Of a stretch of DNA of 17,545 bases, positions 1 through 8,400 are shown piece by piece. Source of the DNA: an uncultured Bacteroidales bacterium (lineage in GTDB: Bacteria > Bacteroidota > Bacteroidia > Bacteroidales > UBA932). The translations under genes were made by a program, and so were the position numbers. The notes under the pieces were generated by a model that saw nothing but the letters and a program-made list of their open reading frames with translations, made no database searches and was not told the DNA's origin. The stretch spans positions 1 to 17,545 of the forward strand of contig CAMFSN010000023.1 in NCBI GenBank assembly GCA_945983015.1, given 5' to 3'. Within the stretch, counting starts at the first letter, position 1. Each line of letters starts with the position of its first letter.

Positions 1-323
1 GCTTCAGTGGCGATTCCACGGTTCCAGTAAGGTTTGGCTATCCAGTAGCCGATTTCGGCATCCTCCTCCCCTATAGTGATGTTGCTCTCGCCGTGGATGA
101 AGTACCCCATACAACCTATCGCCTCCCCGGTCTCGCGCAGAGTGACAGCCCAGGTGCGGTCATTGGTGAAGATGTCCCGGATCACTCTCCTGCTCTCTTC
201 AATGTCCTTGTGCGGCGGCCATCCCGCCCTAGGGCCCACGTCCGGATCGGAAGCGTAACGGAAAAGTGCCTCCGCATCGGAGTCTAGCCACGGACGGAGA
301 ATGAGTCTATCTGTTTCTATCAT
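1..323 (-). CDS. GNAT-family N-acetyltransferase, RimJ/RimL type (partial, C-terminus outside window)
   Basis: The minus strand from the ATG at 323 reads 107 codons without a stop and runs off the left edge. It opens with MIETDRLILRPW, the usual first strand of RimJ/RimL-like GNAT acetyltransferases, which transfer acetyl from acetyl-CoA to an amine such as a protein N-terminus or small molecule. Near residues 90-106 it has EIGYWIAKPYWNRGIATEA; the NRGIAT part matches the R/Q-x-x-G-x-G/A acetyl-CoA pyrophosphate loop. The family is usually about 170-180 residues, so roughly 60% is visible. The substrate cannot be told from sequence. It lies downstream of trkA on the same strand, but a 154-nt scar separates the two, so shared transcription is uncertain. 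The family call is firm; any specific role is open. Confidence 0.85.
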   Translation of the reverse strand, partial: MIETDRLILRPWLDSDAEALFRYASDPDVGPRAGWPPHKDIEESRRVIRDIFTNDRTWAVTLRETGEAIGCMGYFIHGESNITIGEEDAEIGYWIAKPYWNRGIATE

Positions 324-343
324 GATTTAAACGGTAAGAGTTT

Positions 344-366
344 GTTCGAATCCCTCTCTTCGGCCA
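344..366 (+). other. tRNA T-arm-like fragment, possible decayed attachment site
   Basis: The plus strand reads GTTCGAATCCCTCTCTTCGG and then CCA. This contains the universal T-loop core GTTCGAATC and resembles the 3' end of a tRNA. It is not a gene. The 5' half of the T-stem does not pair with CCCTC, no D-arm or anticodon arm precedes it, and the CCA is one base out of register. It sits beside the RhuM remnant. tRNA 3' ends are common integrase targets, so it may be a degenerate attachment site. Chance similarity cannot be excluded. Confidence 0.3.
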
Positions 367-377
367 TATTTCTTGGG

Positions 378-479
378 TGTCGCAAATTTTGCGACTACCG
401 ATTCTCCGGCGAGTTCTTCCCGTAAGGCGTTGTTGATGTGCTTGCCAATCGTCTTGACATCCCTACCAACGGCAGAATC
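378..479 (-). pseudogene. Remnant of a RhuM-family (virulence RhuM) gene
   Basis: Reading the minus strand from 479 gives an uninterrupted segment with GRDVKTIGKHINNALREEL followed by ESVVAKFAT. From memory, this matches the conserved N-terminal region of RhuM-family proteins, where a segment like F-x-R-D-V-K-T-I-G-K-H-I-N-N is followed by V-A-K-F-A-T and then a Y-N-L-D motif. Only about 34 codons survive. No start codon or N-terminal part remains, because the segment abuts the trkA stop codon. After FAT (around 378) the reading continues into unrelated sequence and stops at 327-329. RhuM genes are typical of mobile islands and often occur near restriction or toxin loci. I infer a decayed gene fragment left by a past insertion or deletion. 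A chance match is unlikely over this length but was not tested by search. Confidence 0.55.
379..395. repeat. Perfect 8-bp inverted repeat in the RhuM remnant
   Basis: GTCGCAAA and TTTGCGAC flank a single central T. On both strands it could form a tight hairpin, but no T-run follows on the minus strand, so it does not look like an intrinsic terminator for trkA. It falls on the codons for VVAKFAT of the RhuM remnant, so it is probably incidental to old coding sequence. Confidence 0.5.
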
Positions 480-1839
480 ATTTGAAGAAGCGGTCCACTT
501 CCTTTACACAGGATGGAAGAGTAAAGACTGCCACCCTGTCACCAGCCTGCACCTGAGTGTCTCCCACAGCGATAAAAGCCTCATTTCCACGAAGAATTCC
601 ACCTATCACAGCATCCGAAGGGAAATCTATGTTCTTAAGCAATCCCTTGGTGATGGCACTGCCCTCAGAAACCGTGTACTCCAAAACCTCAGCATCGGTT
701 CCACTCATATATCTAACATAGTTTGCCCTATCTCCAAGAGTAAGTTTATAGATGCGACTGGCAGTGACGAGTTTCTTATTAATCACCACATCCACTCCCA
801 TCTCCTCTGCCAACCTCACATACTCCATATTCTCCACCTCTGCCACAGTCCTGCTCACCCCGAACTTTTTCGCAGCCACGCAGGCCAATATATTCGCCTC
901 ATCATTTCCCGTAAGGGCGACAAAGGCATCCGAACTGCTCAATCCCTGCTCATAAAGGAAATCGGTATTCCTCGCATCGCCATTAATAACCTCCACATTA
1001 TCAGGCATTTCCTCAGCAAGTTCCACACATCGCTCCCGTTTTAACTCTATGAGTTTCACAGAAGACATCTCGGAGGAAAGCAAAGAAGCGGTAATGGCTC
1101 CAACTGAACCTCCTCCCATAATCATCACCTTGGAAGCAGAGAAATCCTCCAAGCCCAGATAATCATTCAAAGCCTTGACCCCCTCCTTCATTATAATCAG
1201 GTAAACCAAATCCCCGTATTTGAATTTGGTGTCAAACTTAGGCATAATCGTGGTATCATCTCTGGAAATGGCGATAACTCGGAAAGCCGAAGACTCTTTC
1301 TTCGAGAAATGAGTGGTAAAATCCACCAGTTTGGTATCCAGGATAGGGCTATCTTCATCCAGACGGAAAGCCCCGATATGAAGTTTCCCCTTGGCAAAAT
1401 CCATAGAATCGGAAGACGCATTGTAGCGAAGTTGAGAAACCACCTGCTCCGCGGCTATCTTCTCAGGGCACAATGGCATATCCAAACCCATATTCTTCAA
1501 AAGCTGACGGTTCTTACTGGAGAGCAACTCCAGATTTTTAGTCCTGGCTACAACCGTCTTAGCCCCCATACTCTTTGCAAAAAGTGCAGCCACTATATTA
1601 ACTTCCTGCTGCACATAAGGATATACGGCTATAAACAAATCAGCCTTATTTACCTGTGCCTCAGTCAAAGCCTTTATAGAGGTAGGATCACCCTCCACGG
1701 GTTCTATGTCCACAGAGGCAGAAAGCGCCTCCAGTCTCGACTTTTCATCGTCGATGACAGCCACATCATTACCTTCCCTGAAAAACAATTTTGCAAGATG
1801 AGAACCAATCTCACCAGCACCGTCAATTACAACTTTCAT
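478..1839 (-). CDS. trkA: TrkA, NAD-binding regulatory subunit of Trk potassium uptake
   Basis: This 453-residue protein has the duplicated RCK architecture of full-length TrkA. The first Rossmann fold starts MKVVIDGAGEIGSHLAK with GAGEIG at residues 7-12. The second has GGGSVG at residues 242-247. Each is followed by a TrkA_C-like segment; the second contains the GILRGNEAFIAVGDTQV stretch near the C-terminus. TrkA is a cytoplasmic peripheral protein that binds NAD(H) and gates the TrkH/TrkG potassium channel. The length is normal (E. coli TrkA is about 458). Its ATG overlaps the TGA of the upstream glycosyltransferase by ATGA, suggesting translational coupling. No trkH follows: the stop codon directly abuts the RhuM remnant and then an acetyltransferase. 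The partner must lie elsewhere, or may have been separated by a rearrangement. Confidence 0.93.
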   Translation of the reverse strand: MKVVIDGAGEIGSHLAKLFFREGNDVAVIDDEKSRLEALSASVDIEPVEGDPTSIKALTEAQVNKADLFIAVYPYVQQEVNIVAALFAKSMGAKTVVARTKNLELLSSKNRQLLKNMGLDMPLCPEKIAAEQVVSQLRYNASSDSMDFAKGKLHIGAFRLDEDSPILDTKLVDFTTHFSKKESSAFRVIAISRDDTTIMPKFDTKFKYGDLVYLIIMKEGVKALNDYLGLEDFSASKVMIMGGGSVGAITASLLSSEMSSVKLIELKRERCVELAEEMPDNVEVINGDARNTDFLYEQGLSSSDAFVALTGNDEANILACVAAKKFGVSRTVAEVENMEYVRLAEEMGVDVVINKKLVTASRIYKLTLGDRANYVRYMSGTDAEVLEYTVSEGSAITKGLLKNIDFPSDAVIGGILRGNEAFIAVGDTQVQAGDRVAVFTLPSCVKEVDRFFK

Positions 1840-2834
1840 CTTATTCCGAACAATCTGACTAACAATATCAAGCCCGAACCTGGCTTAACTTTAACCAAAG
1901 CCTCCAATGGCTTTATATTAACACTTTTATACTCCCTGTGAGCTTGAAAGACCGCCTGCGCATAGTCTTTCTTTCCGCTCAGCAAGTAAAGCAGGGCGCA
2001 GGCCCAATCCAAAACATAGCGAAAAGCTATCCTGCAGGAAGCCCTGAAGGGGCCTATCGCTGCCGGCAGATTCTTCTTCAGCATCCAAAGGGAATTCCTG
2101 TAATTCAACCTCAACTTCATAGGCGAAGTGGAAGGCAAGGTCCCGCCTCCTATATGATAGACCACGCTCTGCGGCTGCACCCACACCTGATATCCCTGGC
2201 TCTGAGCCCTCCAGCAGAGGTCTATCTCCTCCATATGCGCGAAAAATCTCGAATCAAAGCCCCCCAGACTCTTCCACAAACTGCTGCGGATAAGCATCGC
2301 CGCACCGCTTGCCCAAAAGACCCGTGCGCTCCGGTCATAGCGGCCTGTATCCTGCTCCACCTTAGAGAGCACCCGGCCGCGACAGTAAGGATAGCCGAAG
2401 AAGTCCAGCAAGCCCCCCGCCGCCCCTGCGTATTCGAAGCGTTTAGTTTTATGCCAATCCCCACTCTCCCCTCTTTCCAAAGCCAATAGCTTAGGCGCGC
2501 ATATTCCACATTCCGGCTTTTCCTCCATAAGCTGAAGCAGTGGGCCAAGCCAATCTTGCTCCACCTCTATATCCGAATTCAAAAGCAGATAATACTGCGC
2601 ATCTATCAGGGACAAAGCTTTGTTATAACCTCCGGTAAAACCCAGATTCTCTCCCAAGGGGAGTCTTATCACCTCCGGAAAATCCCTCTCCAAAAGCTCC
2701 AAAGAGCCATCTGTAGATCCGCTGTCAGCCACATACAGGGCATCTTCACTCCCAAGGGAAGCCAAAACCCCAGGCACGAAAGACTTTAGAAAATCCTTCG
2801 TATTCCAATTCAATATGACCACAGCTACCCTCAC
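1836..2834 (-). CDS. GT2-family glycosyltransferase
   Basis: A GT-A fold, family 2 glycosyltransferase of about 332 residues. It begins RVAVVILNWN, the first strand of many GT2 enzymes. It then shows ADSGSTDGS near residues 36-44, GENLGFTGGYN near 61-71 and LLLNSDIEV near 84-92, where NSD stands at the DxD-like nucleotide-sugar/metal site. A later EEID motif, in FFAHMEEIDLCWR near residue 200, is the usual acidic catalytic region. Such enzymes transfer sugars to surface polysaccharide, LPS or lipid carriers; rhamnosyltransferase-like members share this look, but donor and acceptor cannot be read. There is no ATG. I chose the GTG at 2834 because it places M-R-V-A-V-V-I-L-N-W-N at the family's usual N-terminus. 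An in-frame TTG at 2843 would add three residues. It follows the FAD dehydrogenase gene by 15 nt and overlaps trkA by 4 nt. Confidence 0.85.
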   Translation of the reverse strand: MRVAVVILNWNTKDFLKSFVPGVLASLGSEDALYVADSGSTDGSLELLERDFPEVIRLPLGENLGFTGGYNKALSLIDAQYYLLLNSDIEVEQDWLGPLLQLMEEKPECGICAPKLLALERGESGDWHKTKRFEYAGAAGGLLDFFGYPYCRGRVLSKVEQDTGRYDRSARVFWASGAAMLIRSSLWKSLGGFDSRFFAHMEEIDLCWRAQSQGYQVWVQPQSVVYHIGGGTLPSTSPMKLRLNYRNSLWMLKKNLPAAIGPFRASCRIAFRYVLDWACALLYLLSGKKDYAQAVFQAHREYKSVNIKPLEALVKVKPGSGLILLVRLFGIR

Positions 2835-2849
2835 GAAGGACAAATATAC

Positions 2850-4370
2850 TCAATTATTTTTTAAGCTCTCAGCTATACTCTCAGCCGCCCTGATTCCATC
2901 CACGGCAGAGGAGACTATACCTCCGGCATAACCCGCACCCTCTCCACAAGGATAGACCCCAGGGAAGTACTCATACTCGAGAGTCTGCGGATTCCTCGGG
3001 ATTCTAACTGGAGAAGAAGTCCTGGACTCCACCCCCAGAAGCAGAGCCTCATTAGTATAATAGCCCTTGATTTTTACCTGAGGAAAAGCCTTTCTAAGCC
3101 TGCGAGACACAGCCCCGGGAAGAGCCTCGTGCAGGGCAACACTCTTAATTCCAGGAGCATAAGAAGTCCGTGGAAGCGCAGAAGAAATCCTCCCCTTACA
3201 AAAATCCACCATCCTCTGGGCCGGAGCTGTAAAGCCACTCTGAACCTGAGCCCACATATCCCTCTCGACCTGCATCTGAAAATCCAAAAGCCGAAGAGGA
3301 GAATCTCCGGCGACATCTTCGGGCTCAATCTGCACCACCACACCGGAATTGGCCCATATAGAGCTGCGCGCGGAATTAGACATTCCGTTCAGCACTATGC
3401 TCCGGCTTTCAGTCGAAGAAGGCACGAGCACACCGCCGGGGCACATACAGAAAGAAAAGACTCCCCGTCCTTCCACCTGCTGGACAAAAGAATACTCTGC
3501 AGCAGGAAAGCCTTCCCTCCACTCTCCTCGGTACTGAGCCTCGTTAATCAGACTCTGAGGATGCTCCACCCTCACTCCGAGAGCAAAACCCTTGGCCTGT
3601 AAAACTCCACCCACAGACTGCAAAATCTCATACACGTCCTTTCCGGAATGCCCGCAAGCGAGAATCACCGCCCTCGCCTCATATCTGGCCCCATCCTTAC
3701 AGGCCAATTCCACCTTCTCCCCCTTCCTCCTCATAGAGCAGATCCTAGAGTTAAAGTGATATTCCCCACCGTGCTCCAGAATGCACTTCCGGATATTCTC
3801 CACTATCCCAGGCAGCCTGTCCGAGCCCAGATGAGGGTGTGATTCAATGAGAATGTCTTCCGAAGCCCCGAAACGAACAAACTGATGCAGCACTTCCCTG
3901 TTATCCCCTCTTTTCGAGGAGCGGGTATAAAGTTTTCCGTCAGAAAAAGTGCCTGCCCCTCCCTCTCCAAAACAATAATTCGAATCCTCATCCAAAATTC
4001 CCTCCCTGGAAATCAAGGCCAAGTCCCTCTTCCTGTTATGCACATCCTTTCCCCTTTCCAATATCACCGGCTTCAGACCTGCCATCAACAGGTGCAGGGC
4101 AGCAAACATTCCGGCCGGACCTGCGCCCACCACCAGAACTTCCGGAGCAGAGTGCACATCCTTATATTCAGGAAGACTATATGGCTGAAAATCAACACCC
4201 TCCGAAAAGAGTTCGCAGCGATATCGATACTGGGGACTATGCCTGAAATCTATACTTCTCTTAAGATTCAGTTCCAGAGAAGGATCTTTAAACTCTCTTC
4301 TTAGCCTCTCCCTTACCTGGGCGGCATTCAGGGGAGAATCCATCGGAGTAGTGAATTCGTAAACTCGCAT
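2850..4370 (-). CDS. FAD-dependent dehydrogenase of the COG2509 type, function unknown
   Basis: A 506-residue flavoprotein. After an N-terminal extension of about 75 residues it has the dinucleotide-binding motif VLVVGAGPAGMFAA (GAGPAG at 82-87), with the ribose-binding glutamate in VILERG (E105). The sequence GEGGAGTFSDGKLYTR at 136-150 is characteristic of the COG2509 family of uncharacterised NAD/FAD-utilising dehydrogenases. The C-terminal FAD motif, YPCGEGAGYAGGIVSSAVDG, is near residues 475-495. No signal peptide or membrane segment is seen, so it should be cytoplasmic. Its ATG overlaps the tsaD stop by one base (TAATG), so translation is probably coupled. The family is widespread in Bacteroidota and Firmicutes, but I know of no established substrate. 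The family call is firm; the reaction is not known. Confidence 0.88.
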   Translation of the reverse strand: MRVYEFTTPMDSPLNAAQVRERLRREFKDPSLELNLKRSIDFRHSPQYRYRCELFSEGVDFQPYSLPEYKDVHSAPEVLVVGAGPAGMFAALHLLMAGLKPVILERGKDVHNRKRDLALISREGILDEDSNYCFGEGGAGTFSDGKLYTRSSKRGDNREVLHQFVRFGASEDILIESHPHLGSDRLPGIVENIRKCILEHGGEYHFNSRICSMRRKGEKVELACKDGARYEARAVILACGHSGKDVYEILQSVGGVLQAKGFALGVRVEHPQSLINEAQYRGEWREGFPAAEYSFVQQVEGRGVFSFCMCPGGVLVPSSTESRSIVLNGMSNSARSSIWANSGVVVQIEPEDVAGDSPLRLLDFQMQVERDMWAQVQSGFTAPAQRMVDFCKGRISSALPRTSYAPGIKSVALHEALPGAVSRRLRKAFPQVKIKGYYTNEALLLGVESRTSSPVRIPRNPQTLEYEYFPGVYPCGEGAGYAGGIVSSAVDGIRAAESIAESLKNN

Positions 4371-5392
4371 TAGAAGTCAGCTATTCGGGAGACGGGAGCC
4401 ACATCCAAAGGACATCTTTCCCCGTTCAGATAATGAAAATATCCAGCGATGGCTATCATCGCGGCATTATCAGTAGTAAACTTAAATTCAGGCAGATATA
4501 CATTCCATCCCCTATGCTTACCCTCCAGCAGCATTCTTTCCCTAAGGCCACTGTTAGCGGAAACTCCCCCACCTATAGCCACTTCCTTGATACCTGTCTG
4601 CTTAACAGCCTTTATGAGTTTGTCCATCAGAATGTCTATGAGGGTCTTCTGGAAAGAGGCGCAGATGTCAGCCTTATTCTTTTCCATAAAATCCGGATCC
4701 AGCAGCAATTGGTCCCTCACAAAATAAAGCAGGGAGGTCTTGACCCCGCTGAAACTGTAATCAAGGCCGGGGATATGAGGTTTGGCAAACTTAAAACGAT
4801 TCGGGTCGCCTTCCTTAGCCAATCTGTCTATGACAGGCCCTCCAGGATAACCCAATCCCATCATCTTCGAACACTTGTCAAAAGCCTCTCCCACGGCATC
4901 GTCTATGGTAGCCCCCAGAATCTCAAAATCCAAAGGAGAATTTACCCTGACTATCTGGGAATTACCGCCTGAGACCAGGAGACAAAGATAAGGGAAGGAA
5001 GGTTCCCTGACAGGCTGATCCTTTTGTCTGACAAAAGATGCCAATACATGTCCCTGCAAGTGATTCACCATCACCAGAGGGCAATCCAGGGCCAGAGACA
5101 ATGTCTTCGCAAAAGAAGTCCCTACCAAAAGGGAACCCAATAGCCCGGGACCCCTGGTAAAGGCTATGGCCGTAAGCTCGGAGGCTGATACTCCGGCCCG
5201 CTTGAGGGCTTCGCTCACAACCGGCACTATATTCTGTTCGTGGGCCCTTGAGGCAAGCTCCGGCACCACCCCGCCATAGGCACGGTGAACATCCTGACTT
5301 GCAAGTACATTGGACAGCAAAACCCTGTCCGAAATTATCGCTGCCGACGTGTCGTCGCAGGAAGATTCTATTCCGAGAATAATATCTGCCAT
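4370..5392 (-). CDS. tsaD: TsaD, tRNA N6-adenosine threonylcarbamoyltransferase
   Basis: TsaD (Kae1/Qri7/YgjD family) transfers the threonylcarbamoyl group from threonylcarbamoyl-AMP to A37 of ANN-decoding tRNAs, with TsaB and TsaE, forming t6A. The ATG at 5392 gives 340 residues starting MADIILGIESSCDDTSAA. An in-frame TTG at 5404 is also open but would put a non-family MPLT extension in front. The metal-binding H-L-Q-G-H falls at H111 and H115, the same positions as in E. coli TsaD as I recall. SGGNSQIV (ATP loop) and the C-terminal FTTDNAAMIA motif with its metal-binding Asp are present, so it looks fully active. It is the first gene of the minus operon, divergent from tamB with 45 nt between them. 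tsaB and tsaE are not in the window. Confidence 0.97.
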   Translation of the reverse strand: MADIILGIESSCDDTSAAIISDRVLLSNVLASQDVHRAYGGVVPELASRAHEQNIVPVVSEALKRAGVSASELTAIAFTRGPGLLGSLLVGTSFAKTLSLALDCPLVMVNHLQGHVLASFVRQKDQPVREPSFPYLCLLVSGGNSQIVRVNSPLDFEILGATIDDAVGEAFDKCSKMMGLGYPGGPVIDRLAKEGDPNRFKFAKPHIPGLDYSFSGVKTSLLYFVRDQLLLDPDFMEKNKADICASFQKTLIDILMDKLIKAVKQTGIKEVAIGGGVSANSGLRERMLLEGKHRGWNVYLPEFKFTTDNAAMIAIAGYFHYLNGERCPLDVAPVSRIADF

Positions 5393-5401
5393 AGTAAGGG
5401 G

Positions 5402-5409
5402 CAAAAATA
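5402..5409 (-). promoter_or_regulatory. Candidate -7 box for the tsaD operon
   Basis: On the minus strand this reads TATTTTTG, matching the Bacteroidota -7 consensus TAnnTTTG, 9 nt upstream of the tsaD ATG. I see no convincing -33 TTG at 19-21 nt upstream. If real, the mRNA leader would be only a few nucleotides. AT-rich context makes this a weak call. Confidence 0.35.
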
Positions 5410-5422
5410 GGAAAACTTTTGC

Positions 5423-5430
5423 TAAATTTG
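5423..5430 (+). promoter_or_regulatory. Candidate -7 box for the tamB operon
   Basis: The plus strand reads TAAATTTG, matching TAnnTTTG, 7 nt before the tamB ATG. No clear -33 TTG lies at the expected distance. Transcription from here would be nearly leaderless. It lies about 13 nt from the opposing tsaD box, so the two polymerase footprints would collide if both sites are used. Confidence 0.35.
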
Positions 5431-5437
5431 AGCGATA

Positions 5438-8400
5438 ATGCGCAAGAAGAAGACAAGGATAATCATTACCCGTATTCTCGAAGCCATAGTGCTGCTTTCG
5501 GGAATAGCTCTTCTGTTACTACAAAGCCCGGGAGTTCAGACCAGACTCGGACAAAAAGTCGTCCGTCTGGCCGAAAATCATCTGGATGCCAGGATAGAAT
5601 TCTCCCGCATCAAATTTGCCCCATTCACCACCCTGATAATAAAAGACCTGTCTATTATCGACAATAATCCGCAGAGTTCGCTGGATACCCTGCTTTGCGC
5701 CCAGCACGTCTCCGCCACTTTCACCCTGAAGGGTTTGCTGACAAAAAAGGGAGGAGTTCATCTGGACAGGGTGAGAGCGGAGGGCATCTGCCTGAATTTA
5801 GCCATATACGACAGCAGCAGATGCGAATATGAGAACAACTTCTCCTCCGTCTTTATGATTAAGGAGAAAGTCGATGAGCCCAAGGAAGTTCCAGACCTAT
5901 TTTCCATCAAAAGGGCGGACATCAAGAACTTCCGCTTTCGAATGCTGAACCTCAACGAGGGCTACGAATACCCTGGAGAAGGCATCAACTGGTTCGACCT
6001 GGATCTCACGGCTGATGTCAGGGGTCACGATATCAACTTCGTGGACAGCCATTGCAGTTTCTTTGTGGACAGAGGCCTTATCAGCGAAAAATCTGGATAC
6101 AGTTTATCCATTAAGGGAGAATGTGTTACCGGAATGGGTCTCACTGAGGTTAAAAACACTCAGATTCGGGATGCCAATTCCTCTGTATTCATCAAGCGTT
6201 TCACGATGTTTGCCGAGAAAAACTCGGATTTCAAGGACTTTTTAAACAAAGTGGAACTGAGTCTGGATGCCAGCGCAGAACCTCTTGCCATAGAGAGCAT
6301 CAGCCATTTCTGCGGGCTTTACTCCGAGAGTCCCCTGCTGCTGGACATAGAACAACTGAAATTTAAGGGAAGCATTAATAATCCCGAAATCTCCCAGGCT
6401 GTCTTTAGCGAAAGACTCAGCGCTTTAAGCGCAGACCTGAGCCTGAAGATGAAGAATTCCCTTAGCCCTCAAAATGCCGAACTAAAACTAGTATCCAGAA
6501 AGCTCGAATTCAGTCCTGAGGGCATAGGCAGTTTCGTATCCGCCTTTATGGAAGACAAAAAGCTGGACATCAGTGGCTTTGCACCTGGCTTGGAAGCAGA
6601 TTTGACCGGCAATGTCGAAGGAGCCCTGAACTCACTCCAGGCAGATTTGACGCTAAAGAGTAATATGGGAGAGTTGCTTCTGAAGGCCAAACTCTCAGAA
6701 CTAGTCAGCCCCGACAAAGCTCCAAATTTCGAAGGAGAACTGGAAGTTAACGGAGCGGATTTATCAAAGATAAGCCTAAACGAAGCCTTAGGCAAAACAT
6801 CCCTTAGGCTGAAGGCGGACGGAGTCCTTCACAAAGGGAATCCTTACATTAAAATAGACGAACTGAAAATAAACGAGTTAAGTTTCAACGACTATACTTA
6901 CAGCAGGATTGACGGCAAAGGCTATTTCCAGGACAAGACATTCACCGGGAACCTGCGCTGCAACGACCCTAACCTCACCCTTATCTTTGGAGGTAGTTTT
7001 TCGCTTTCGAACAAGAGCTCGAACTCCATCTACCGCCTCAATCTGAATTTGGCATACGCTGACCTGCAGAAATTGAACATAGACACCAGAGGTGGTAATT
7101 CCAAGCTGTCCGCTCTGATTAACATAGACTTACGCAGCACTAACGGGCACGTTCTGATAGGTAACGCCAGCATCCCGCAGCTCGTTTATACTGACGACCA
7201 GGGCAAACATAACATAGGTGAGATCAAATTCGCCTCCGTGCTGGAGCAGGAGAAGATTCGCCTGAATCTCAAGTCCTCCTTTGCAGACCTGGCCTATACC
7301 GGAGATCCAGACCTGGCCAGCATCGTCGATCCGATATTGGCCTGCACACTCTCCAGAGCCCTGCCTTCCGTCTTTATTAGCGATATGCCGGAGTGGAAAA
7401 ATCGTACTTTCGACGCAGTGGCAGTGATTAAAGACACTAGGGAAATCCTTAGTTTTCTCCATCAGGATATCCAGATTGCAGATGGTACCCGTCTGAGCGC
7501 AAGTCTGAAAAACGACTCTTCGTTCAGCCTGAATTTCGATTCTGCCAGCGCACAGTTCAATGACTATTTCCTAAAGAACCTGAAAGCTCAGATAGTCTCA
7601 GACGAGAATATCCTCAGTTCAAGATTAGGAATAGAGGAACTGATAATTAAGGATTTCAGCACTAAGAACACCGCGCTCGAAGTGGAGGCCGCAGAGGATC
7701 AGGCCAAGCTCAAATTCAAAACTGAAAAGATACTTGGCAAAGACTTATCTACAGAGATGCAGTTGAACGCACTCTGTTCGAACAGGGAAGATGGCAAACT
7801 GCACGTGGACGCCTCCCTGGGAGATTCCTTCATAAACATAGGCGCTCAGAGATGGGCCTTCTCCCATCCGGACATCAATTGGGAGGACGAGAAGTTGAGC
7901 ATCGCTGATTTCAGCCTCAGCAACGAAGAACAGAAGATCGAATTGAAAGGCGATCTAAGTTCAGTGGTGCCAAGCGAATTGGCATTGATTATAAATAATT
8001 TGGAACTGCAGACGGCCAATGCACTACTGGACGGCGAGATGCCGCTGTCGGGAATACTTGAGGGTCGGATATCCCTGATGACCCCGTCCCACAGCAATGC
8101 CGGCCTGAACATAGACCTGAATTGTCCGGAATTAAAGCTAGGCCTGGCCAATGCCGGCAGAATCAGCCTCAATGCCTTCCTGGACGATGAGGATGACCTA
8201 ATCAAGTTCAGCCTGAGTAACATCACGGAAGGGAAAGAGAAACGAATCAAAGCGGAAGGCAGTTTCAATTCCCTCTCTTCCTATCTGAATGCCAAACTCA
8301 GCCTCAACGCCTTTGACCCGGGATTGCTCCAACCGGCCTTGAGCGGATTATTGAGCGAATTGAGCGGAAGGATAGATGGAAAGATCAGCGCAAACGGCCC

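Noticed and set aside
344..366. A functional tRNA gene
   Set aside because: Only a T-loop-like core is present. The stem does not pair, no anticodon or D arm exists upstream, and CCA is out of register.
379..395. Intrinsic terminator for the trkA operon
   Set aside because: The inverted repeat is perfect, but no run of T follows on the minus strand and the arms are only 8 bp.
373..1941. Long plus-strand open frames (373-1044 and 1309-1941) opposite trkA
   Set aside because: They lie antisense to a clear trkA, have no recognisable domains and show composition typical of reverse-strand reading.
1836..2852. TGA recoding (stop-codon reassignment), suggested by the open frame on both sides of the TGA at 2850-2852
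   Set aside because: Several genes here (trkA, glycosyltransferase, folB, mtaB, recQ, methyltransferase) end in TGA, nearly all at expected family lengths, so TGA is a normal stop.
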